From the NCBI GenBank assembly GCA_024684065.1, contig JAIKXO010000013.1, forward strand, positions 1 to 28,418: a stretch of DNA of 28,418 nucleotides, given 5' to 3'. A program made the position numbers and the translations under genes. The notes under the pieces were generated by a model. It saw only the letters and a list, made by a program, of their open reading frames with translations. It was not told the origin of the DNA and did not search any database. This DNA is from Lachnospiraceae bacterium. GTDB taxonomy: Bacteria > Bacillota_A > Clostridia > Lachnospirales > Lachnospiraceae. This document shows, piece after piece, positions 14,052 through 19,439 of this stretch; within the stretch, counting starts at the first letter, position 1; every line of letters starts with the position of its first letter.

Positions 14052-14510
14052 TTACCTGAAAGGCAGGATCCTCGCCCTGCTGTCTTCGTTGTCATCCTCG
14101 TCGTCATCGTCCTCCGGGCTTTCTCCGAAAAACTCTTCAAGGATCGCGAAAACTTCAATAGCCGTCAGCCCTTCTTTTTTCTTCCCGTCTTCGTATCTGG
14201 TCCCCTTCTCCGGATTCTTTTCAATCGCCGGACGCATATCCAAAAGCTCCAGCATATTGTTATCGTCAAGGCGAACCGTAAATACCGGATGCGAACTGTC
14301 TCCCGCCGGTCCTCCGATTTCCATAAAAACTCTCTCAACGTCGCACCCTTCGTCTTCGTCGTCAACGTCTACGCCTTCGACGTATTCATCCCAAAAACTG
14401 AAATAATGCGGGTACTCTTCAAGTGTCAGGAGCTTGTCGAGGTAAAAAATTTCCCTGCAATCAAGGTGACTTCTGATCGCCGTGATCGGGTATTCGTCAA
14501 AATCTCTCAT
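14052..14510 (-). CDS. Strongly acidic small protein, unknown
   Basis: A 152-residue protein with about 44 Asp/Glu and 16 Lys/Arg. The acidic residues cluster in VEGVDVDDEDEG and in the near-terminal ESPEDDDDEDDNED. The ordered part includes FYLDKLLTLEEYPHYFSFWD and GLTAIEVFAILEEFFGE. The ATG at 14508-14510 follows TTGGAGGAAGATAAA. It is the only gene served by a consensus promoter 50 bases upstream. High acidity, small size and independent expression are common in DNA-mimic anti-restriction or anti-CRISPR proteins, but this is only a hypothesis. I recognise no family. Confidence 0.75.
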   Translation of the reverse strand: MRDFDEYPITAIRSHLDCREIFYLDKLLTLEEYPHYFSFWDEYVEGVDVDDEDEGCDVERVFMEIGGPAGDSSHPVFTVRLDDNNMLELLDMRPAIEKNPEKGTRYEDGKKKEGLTAIEVFAILEEFFGESPEDDDDEDDNEDSRARILPFR

Positions 14511-14562
14511 TTTATCTTCCTCCAATCTGATCCCACGCAGTCTCCACGAGACTTTTTCTGCT

Positions 14563-14592
14563 ATTATAGCCACACGCTGTGGCCGTTGTCAA
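14563..14592 (-). promoter_or_regulatory. Consensus promoter with embedded GCCACA dyad
   Basis: On the minus strand TTGACA (14587-14592) and TATAAT (14563-14568) are both perfect, with 18 bases between. The spacer contains GCCACACGCTGTGGC (14569-14583), an inverted repeat with 6-bp arms that lies entirely between the two boxes, an ideal place for a repressor. It drives the acidic protein gene. Confidence 0.85.
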
Positions 14593-14756
14593 AAATAGAT
14601 TACCTGCTTCGGAAGCCTGCGACCACAATTCCTGCAGTACCTGTCGCGCTGATCATAGGGACAGCCGCATCTTGAACATAAAAGTTTATTATTCTCTTTT
14701 GGCTTATCTCCCCGGCAAAGCGCCTCTATCCTCGCCTTCCTTATGTCGTTATCCAT
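14589..14756 (-). CDS. Small zinc-ribbon protein (55 residues)
   Basis: The sequence ends with two CxxC knuckles, CSRCGCPYDQRDRYCRNCGR, preceded by a basic helical start MDNDIRKARIEALC, and finishes RLPKQVIYF. This is a minimal zinc ribbon, likely structural, of a kind that often binds nucleic acid or protein partners. Its ATG follows GATGGAGAAAC and overlaps the end of the upstream gene by 8 bases. Its stop lies inside the -35 box of the next promoter. Confidence 0.75.
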   Translation of the reverse strand: MDNDIRKARIEALCRGDKPKENNKLLCSRCGCPYDQRDRYCRNCGRRLPKQVIYF

Positions 14757-15279
14757 GTTTCTCCATCTCCCTCATTGCCTTCTTTTCCGCCTCAACTGAT
14801 GCCCGGAACTCTTCTTCTGCTTCGATACGCTGCTTATCAAATTCCTTTTTCATAACGTACGCCTTCTCGATCTCGTCCTGCCATAAATCCTGAATGCGCA
14901 GGTACGCCTCACGGAGCGCGTCCGTCACAAAGTCTTTATAATATCCTTCATCGTCCCGGCTATTCAAAATTTCTTCGCGTTCCCGCCACAGATCTTCCAG
15001 CTTGTCCCGCTCTTTCTCGGTGATCATGTCGTAGCCGTATGCTTCCTGAATGTCATCGAACCGCTCATATTCTGAAAGGCAATTAAACTTCGCGCTCTTA
15101 AGCGCTGCATCTTTCTCGAGTGCCGCTGCCTTGCTCCTTGCTCTGGTCTTTTCCTTAATGTACCTGGCTTTCGCGTCCTCGATCAAGGCGGATGCCTTGT
15201 TGATCGCGTGCTGCTTCTTTTTGGCTTCCTTCTCGGCTTCTTCTAAGTCCTTCAACAAAATAATTTTACTCGCGTCCAT
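14749..15279 (-). CDS. Coiled-coil protein, unknown
   Basis: A 176-residue highly charged helical protein. Lys/Glu/Ala heptads fill residues ~8-60 (DLEEAEKEAKKKQHAINKAS) and ~130-175 (EKAYVMKKEFDKQRIEAEEE). A middle segment with Tyr/Asp (YERFDDIQEAYGYD) probably forms a turn. The ATG follows GAAGGAGGAAAGTT. No catalytic motif is seen; an oligomerisation or structural role is all the sequence suggests. Confidence 0.7.
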   Translation of the reverse strand: MDASKIILLKDLEEAEKEAKKKQHAINKASALIEDAKARYIKEKTRARSKAAALEKDAALKSAKFNCLSEYERFDDIQEAYGYDMITEKERDKLEDLWREREEILNSRDDEGYYKDFVTDALREAYLRIQDLWQDEIEKAYVMKKEFDKQRIEAEEEFRASVEAEKKAMREMEKHG

Positions 15280-15349
15280 AACTTTCCTCCTTCTCGTTTA
15301 CCTATCCCAGCTGTCTGCTTATCAATTTATCAATCTTGTCCACCTCCTT

Positions 15350-15679
15350 TTATGTGGCACTCACTTTTACTGCGATTACATCTTCCCAAGGAATAGCCTT
15401 TGCTTTTTCTTCCAGTTCTTCGTCTGTCCAGTCGTCACACTCATATCCGTAATAATGGTAGCAATCCTCGTATGCGTCGCCGTCTTTTGTCCTGTATGAA
15501 TTGTCATGTCCTATTACGATGGTTTCGATGCAAGGCTCGTATAAATTTCCTGCCATATAACTGTAATCATCATATATTCCGTCTGTATCTATCCATGCGA
15601 TCACCCTTAGATCGGGATGGTCTAATATGAGTTTGGATAATTTTTCGGCATAGGCTTTATTTTTTTCGCTTGCTTTCAT
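15350..15679 (-). CDS. Hypothetical acidic early protein
   Basis: A 109-residue protein with a helical start and a central strand-rich part DLRVIAWIDTDGIYDDYSYM. An aromatic acidic tract CYHYYGYECDDWTDEELEEK precedes the end. The ATG directly follows the TGA of the upstream gene (TGAATG), indicating coupled translation. Family unknown. The Asp/Tyr-rich middle may bind a metal or a host protein; that is speculation. Confidence 0.65.
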   Translation of the reverse strand: MKASEKNKAYAEKLSKLILDHPDLRVIAWIDTDGIYDDYSYMAGNLYEPCIETIVIGHDNSYRTKDGDAYEDCYHYYGYECDDWTDEELEEKAKAIPWEDVIAVKVSAT

Positions 15680-16444
15680 TCAAACACCTTCTTCCTCTTC
15701 AACGTCTTTATCGCGCAGGATCCGTTCCATTGCTTTCTGAAATTCCGGGAACTTCTCTACCAGTTCCTTCAACTCTTCAAACGTGTTTATATTCCTGCTT
15801 CCCGTGTGCATGACTTCGTTTCCGTCCTGATCAAAAACTGAATATGATTCCATCCCGTATAAAATTCCGGTGTATCCGTTTTCCTCGGAAGTGTATTCTA
15901 TTGTCTCCGGCATCATTCTGTCATCCTCCGTAAATCTCTGTCCGCAAAACTGGCACTGCGTATAGCTGTAAGGCATCTCGCCGCATCTGGGACACCGCGG
16001 ATCGCAATTTCTTACAATCTCGCCACGGCTGTTTAATCCGTCTACCCATTTAAGCGGCACAGGCTTTCTAAGTCCGCCGAGCGGGATCCTAAATTTCTCG
16101 CAATAAAGCCGGCTGAGTTTATATCTCTTTTCTCCTGCCTTAATGTGAAAATTAAAATACCAGCGCGGCTCATACCACTCGCAGGCCCGTGTCTTAAAAC
16201 CGATCTCTTTCCTGCATCCGGGACCGTAGCATCTTACCTCGTCGCTTATGTCCGGTTTATTGGACGTCATCATATATCCGCAATATCCTTTATTGCCGCA
16301 GGCTCTGCATCTGAAACAGGATCCGCATCTTGTGAAGTGCGCGACCTTGCTGAATACGGCGTGCTCGATCTGGTACTTGTTCGGAAGCGAAGGTAAGTGA
16401 TCTTGAATAAACCACCTGATCCGTTTCCTTGTATCCTTCTTCAT
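15680..16444 (-). CDS. Multi-zinc-ribbon protein, unknown
   Basis: A 254-residue protein with at least three Cys clusters: CGSCFRCRACGNKGYC near residues 40-55, CYGPGCRKEIGF near 72-82, and CPRCGEMPYSYTQCQFCGQ near 150-168. The last is a classic paired-CxxC ribbon. The remaining C-terminus is acidic. The ATG follows GGAGGTGTGACGGACG. The architecture suggests a nucleic-acid- or protein-binding role. It lies in the operon that includes other Cys-rich small proteins. I recognise no named family. Confidence 0.7.
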   Translation of the reverse strand: MKKDTRKRIRWFIQDHLPSLPNKYQIEHAVFSKVAHFTRCGSCFRCRACGNKGYCGYMMTSNKPDISDEVRCYGPGCRKEIGFKTRACEWYEPRWYFNFHIKAGEKRYKLSRLYCEKFRIPLGGLRKPVPLKWVDGLNSRGEIVRNCDPRCPRCGEMPYSYTQCQFCGQRFTEDDRMMPETIEYTSEENGYTGILYGMESYSVFDQDGNEVMHTGSRNINTFEELKELVEKFPEFQKAMERILRDKDVEEEEGV

Positions 16445-16450
16445 CGTCCG

Positions 16451-16762
16451 TCACACCTCCGCTTCTCTAAACCTCGGCCGGCCGTCGCTTTCACGGCCTT
16501 CCTTTGTATATCCGAGGTAGCTTACCATATCGATGATATTTACCTTTTCATGCATCTTCGAACAAAAATGTATATCATGTCTTGGATCCGCGTCTTTGTC
16601 TATTACTTCCTGCCTCCACTTGCAGCTGGTGCATGAATTGCATCGAAACCATGCGATCAATGCTTCCGGGCTGATCCTGTCAAGGAGCGGATCGTCCTGC
16701 AGCGGCTTCGCCTCGTATGTTCTGAACTGCTGGTAATATTCCATGGCACCTTTACTTGTCAT
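16451..16762 (-). CDS. Small Cys-cluster protein, unknown
   Basis: A 103-residue protein with RCNSCTSCKWRQEV in the middle, then FCSKMHEKVNIIDMVSYLGY. Four Cys plus a His could coordinate zinc or an iron-sulfur cluster. The ATG follows GAGGGAACAG and overlaps the DUF4406 gene by 11 bases. The YYQQF and ALIAWFRC segments are probably helices. Function unknown. Confidence 0.65.
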   Translation of the reverse strand: MTSKGAMEYYQQFRTYEAKPLQDDPLLDRISPEALIAWFRCNSCTSCKWRQEVIDKDADPRHDIHFCSKMHEKVNIIDMVSYLGYTKEGRESDGRPRFREAEV

Positions 16763-17156
16763 CTGTTCCCTCTCTTTCTGAAATGCTTTTCAGCGACACC
16801 CTTCCTCCGTCTGCCCATGCTCCGTTTTTCCCTAAATATACCCATTGCAAATTGAGCTTGCCGGCTTCCTCGATCTCTGCCTTCATCCCTTCGGAAATTC
16901 CGTACTTACCGCCGATATAAATCCGGTCGCATTTCCTAAGAAGGCTCATAGCCACAGAAAGTCCTACGTATCTTTCCTTCGGATCCTCGTCGTCTAAGGC
17001 CTCGGTAATATAAAGGTGCGGTGTAATCGGCACGCATCCATCCTCGATCGCCACCCTTGTAAGGATCCTCGCGTATTCCTTGTTCCGCTTTACGTCGCCC
17101 TTGTACGGGCTGCAAATATAAACGCATGGCGGCATATTTATTGTTCCTTCGTTCAT
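16752..17156 (-). CDS. DUF4406 family (nucleoside deoxyribosyltransferase-like)
   Basis: A 134-residue Rossmann-like protein. The opening CVYICSPYKGDVKRNKEYAR, the VPITPHLY segment, and CDRIYIGGKYGISEGMKAEI are the family's characteristic blocks, with the Gly-rich loop and Glu in the place of the nucleoside deoxyribosyltransferase active site. Phage members may salvage or alter nucleotides; the activity is not established. The ATG overlaps the upstream TGA as ATGA after AGGAGGTGATTGTAA. Confidence 0.85.
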   Translation of the reverse strand: MNEGTINMPPCVYICSPYKGDVKRNKEYARILTRVAIEDGCVPITPHLYITEALDDEDPKERYVGLSVAMSLLRKCDRIYIGGKYGISEGMKAEIEEAGKLNLQWVYLGKNGAWADGGRVSLKSISEREGTDDK

Positions 17157-17374
17157 TTACAATCACCTCCTGATTCTGCTGCGCCGCATCCGGCCTTAAG
17201 TCCCGAAACCAAAACATAATCTGTTTTCGGGTTCTGCATGTAATACTTCGCCGCTTCTTCAACCACACTATGCTTCAAGGCCTCGGATATCAGGATCCCG
17301 TATTGCCGGCTGTATTTTTCAACGTAAGCCTTGAAACGCTCATCTGATCTGTATAACCCCATCGTGCTAAACAT
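17153..17374 (-). CDS. Small hypothetical protein
   Basis: A 73-residue protein beginning MFSTMGLYRSDERFKAYVEK, mainly helical, ending CGAAESGGDCK with three Cys. I start at ATG 17372-17374, ten bases after AAGGA. An ATG four codons earlier overlaps the end of the preceding gene and leaves no room for a site. The middle NPKTDYVLVSGLKAGC is conserved-looking, but the family is not recognised. Confidence 0.55.
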   Translation of the reverse strand: MFSTMGLYRSDERFKAYVEKYSRQYGILISEALKHSVVEEAAKYYMQNPKTDYVLVSGLKAGCGAAESGGDCK

Positions 17375-17376
17375 GG

Positions 17377-17892
17377 TTAATCCCATCCTTTCTCGTACGC
17401 TTCCAGAATTTTCGATACCTTCTTAAATGTTAAAAGCTGGGAAAGCCCCTTCTTCCAGTTCCGGATCGCCTTCGACTTGCTGCAGTGGTTATCCCGGCAC
17501 ACCCTGTCCCATCCTGCGCCGTCAATGTAGCGGCTCTCTAAAACGGACCGTTCCAGGCATCCGTCATCGAGGCAGTCAAAAACTCCGGATATCTCTATCA
17601 AGGTCTTTTCCGCTGCCGCAAGCTGCGCCTTGATCTTCGTATCGATCTCATCAAGCCGGTACGATATAGCTGCGCTGCCGCTGCCGACTCCGCTGCCGCG
17701 TGGCATACCGTCAAACCCTACGGCGGAAAGCGGATTCTCGAATTCAAGCTTGATCTCTTCCCGGCGCCGCGTCAGAGCGTTCTTCCTCATGATGCAGGTT
17801 CTGTACCTGAACAGGTACTTGTCTAAGAGCTCCGCTTCCGGCGTCAGGCTCTCGTCGTAGTCATTGATTCTCTTCCTGTTTCTGTTCTTCAT
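17377..17892 (-). CDS. ArpU/RinA-like phage late transcription activator
   Basis: A 171-residue protein of the group in which a charged N-terminal helix (DKYLFRYRTCIMRKNALTRR) precedes a Gly-rich linker (MPRGSGVGSGS) and a sigma-70 region-4-like HTH. The HTH spans LERSVLESRYIDGAGWDRVC and KSKAIRNWKKGLSQLL. These proteins activate late promoters in Gram-positive phages. It overlaps the preceding gene by 32 bases and lies at the far end of the early operon, as expected for the late switch. The -35-less promoter at 8560 with tandem repeats is its likely target. Confidence 0.8.
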   Translation of the reverse strand: MKNRNRKRINDYDESLTPEAELLDKYLFRYRTCIMRKNALTRRREEIKLEFENPLSAVGFDGMPRGSGVGSGSAAISYRLDEIDTKIKAQLAAAEKTLIEISGVFDCLDDGCLERSVLESRYIDGAGWDRVCRDNHCSKSKAIRNWKKGLSQLLTFKKVSKILEAYEKGWD

Positions 17893-18169
17893 CCTTGCCC
17901 TCCGTTACTGCCAAAAAATACGCCTTGCCTCCGATGATCCTGATTCCGTAAACAACCTTATCCTTGTTATCAAAGTCGTATACAGGAAAATCTTTTTTCC
18001 TAAGCTCCGAAAGAAGGATCTCGATCCCTTCGCAGATCTTCTCCGGGGACACCTGAGAATAGTCCGGGATAAAATCTTCCTGCACCGGATCCGGAGCTTC
18101 GTTCCTTCCTGCTCCATCAACCAGCCGAAAGCGCTCCTTCATAAGCTTCCGCCTCTGGCTCCTGTTCAT
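17861..18169 (-). CDS. Hypothetical early protein
   Basis: A 102-residue protein with a basic start MNRSQRRKLMKERFRL, a middle ending EILLSELRKKDFPVYDFDNK, a strand-rich region YGIRIIGGKAYFLAV, and a Gln/Glu tail. The ATG overlaps the upstream TGA (ATGA) after GGGGAGGTGACGACAG. No family is recognised. It is probably soluble. Confidence 0.65.
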   Translation of the reverse strand: MNRSQRRKLMKERFRLVDGAGRNEAPDPVQEDFIPDYSQVSPEKICEGIEILLSELRKKDFPVYDFDNKDKVVYGIRIIGGKAYFLAVTEGKDEEQKQEENQ

Positions 18170-18405
18170 CTGTCGTCACCTCCCCAAAAGATAAAGTTAC
18201 TTACTGCCTTCGCCGCTGCGTCCCGCTGCGCATCCGTGTTTGACCTGCATATCCCGTAAAGGTACGATCTAAAAAACCTCTCTGCAAGGTCCTTGGCTTT
18301 TTCGTCGTTTCCGAAATGCCGCAGGAACAATATGTAAATCCTTAAAAATACCTTTGCATGCATCAAAATTGCTTTCTGCATATCTTCTTCGTTCGGCTCT
18401 CCCAC
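18166..18405 (-). CDS. Small hypothetical protein, GTG start
   Basis: A 79-residue helical protein, MQKAILMHAKVFLRIYILFL then RHFGNDEKAKDLAERFFRSY. Its GTG at 18403-18405 follows AAGGAGGTAATAAGT at ideal spacing. The hydrophobic helix is interrupted by charged residues, so a membrane role is uncertain. No family is recognised. Confidence 0.65.
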   Translation of the reverse strand: MGEPNEEDMQKAILMHAKVFLRIYILFLRHFGNDEKAKDLAERFFRSYLYGICRSNTDAQRDAAAKAVSNFIFWGGDDR

Positions 18406-18418
18406 ACTTATTACCTCC

Positions 18419-18745
18419 TTACTTCCGTTTGCTTCCGTTTGCTTCCGTCTCTTCCGCTGCCTGAATAATTCTCTCTACGTCTTCCGGGTAAATAACTACA
18501 CCCCCATAGCCACCTGCCCTTTTTATGTCTTCCAGCGTCTTTTCCTGCAGCCTCGATGCTTTGCCGCCGGGTCTCTTAACTTCGAAGCCATAAAACCTGC
18601 CATGTATGATCGCGCAAATATCCGGTATACCGCCTCTTGAATACTCCCCGGCAGCGGCTTTCCAAAAGAATGCATCCGGGTACCGCTTCTTTAAATGATC
18701 CATGATCTTCCTCTGGTAGAAGCTTTCGTATCTGTTTCCTATCAT
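18419..18745 (-). CDS. VRR-NUC nuclease
   Basis: A 108-residue single-domain nuclease of the PD-(D/E)xK superfamily. The core reads GGIPDICAIIHGRFYGFEVKR, followed by GGKASRLQEKTLEDIKRAGG, so the catalytic Asp, the E-x-K and the Gln are all present. Stand-alone VRR-NUC proteins sit in phage replication operons beside helicases and probably act on branched DNA. The ATG overlaps the upstream TGA as ATGA, after ATGGAGGCTGGC. The C-terminal codons include a three-copy ACGGAAGCAA repeat, giving a basic Asn/Gly/Ser/Lys tail. Confidence 0.92.
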   Translation of the reverse strand: MIGNRYESFYQRKIMDHLKKRYPDAFFWKAAAGEYSRGGIPDICAIIHGRFYGFEVKRPGGKASRLQEKTLEDIKRAGGYGGVVIYPEDVERIIQAAEETEANGSKRK

Positions 18746-19131
18746 GCCAGCCTCCATGTCTCTACGATCCCGCCGTGTTCTAAAACAATGCCGATGTTTC
18801 TGCCCTGCTGCTCCCTCGCGATCTTCTCCATCTCTTCAATGCTGAAATTCTCAAACACAGCCTTGTAAACCTTCCCGGAAATTTTGTTCTTCTTGAAATC
18901 CTCTTCAAGGGCTGTAATAGTCTCATCCAAACGATCCGGGTTTGCCCTAAGGCCTGCGTAAAGGATGTGATTCATGTATTCCTCCGCCTCTTTTTTGAGC
19001 CGATGCAGCAATTTTGCGTATGCATCACGGTATTTTCCCTTAAGATCTTCCTCTGGAACCTGCGTTTTGTTCAACCGGTATGTTTCTATCGTTGAGCCCA
19101 GTGTTTCTGCGGGTTTTCGTGCTTTTTCCAT
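18742..19131 (-). CDS. Hypothetical early protein next to the origin
   Basis: A 129-residue helical protein (YRDAYAKLLHRLKKEAEEYM in the middle) whose C-terminal part reads EKIAREQQGRNIGIVLEHGG, with a probable two-strand end. The ATG follows AAAGGAGAACAAACGT. It is the first gene left of the iteron array. It could bind DNA or a replication partner, but shows no HTH or catalytic signature. Confidence 0.65.
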   Translation of the reverse strand: MEKARKPAETLGSTIETYRLNKTQVPEEDLKGKYRDAYAKLLHRLKKEAEEYMNHILYAGLRANPDRLDETITALEEDFKKNKISGKVYKAVFENFSIEEMEKIAREQQGRNIGIVLEHGGIVETWRLA

Positions 19132-19162
19132 ACGTTTGTTCTCCTTTTTCGCTCCTAAGTGT

Positions 19163-19437
19163 CACGCCTGCCTGAAAAATTAGGCGTTATGCCGAAGTGC
19201 CTATATTTTATGGGGTTTCCGGGGGTTGTCACGCCTGACACGCCTAATTTTGAACATATACCTTGTTTTTTAGTACGATGCATAAAATTGTTGCATCGTT
19301 CCCGTCACGATGATATATATTAGGCGTTATGTCGTTATAAAGTATATAAAAGAGCCCGTAAAGCCTTATTTTATAAGGGTTTTGGGTGACACGCCTAACA
19401 TAACGCCTAACATAACGCCTAATCGGCAGGCGTTATG
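19163..19437. other. Iteron array, probable replication origin
   Basis: The 12-mer TTAGGCGTTATG occurs exactly at 19180-19191 and 19320-19331. It occurs inverted at 19399-19410 and 19411-19422, which are head-to-tail. A further AGGCGTTATG is at 19428-19437. The variant (A/G)GGCGTG(A/T)C lies at about 19162-19170, 19228-19237, 19238-19247 and 19389-19398. Between them is A+T-rich sequence with an ACGATGCA/TGCATCGT dyad (19275-19299) and CCTTAT/ATAAGG (19364-19378). Repeats, dyads and A+T-rich DNA next to the primase gene form a textbook replication origin layout. The initiator that binds the repeats is not obvious. Confidence 0.85.
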
Positions 19438-19439
19438 TT

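Noticed and set aside
15306..15344. Short minus-strand frame reading about DKIDKLISRQLG
   Set aside because: Its only start codon lies inside the ribosome-site-like AAGGAGGTG, leaving no spacing. It may be a gene remnant.
19163..19437. CRISPR array
   Set aside because: The repeats are 12 bases, in both orientations and with irregular spacing, which fits iterons and not CRISPR.
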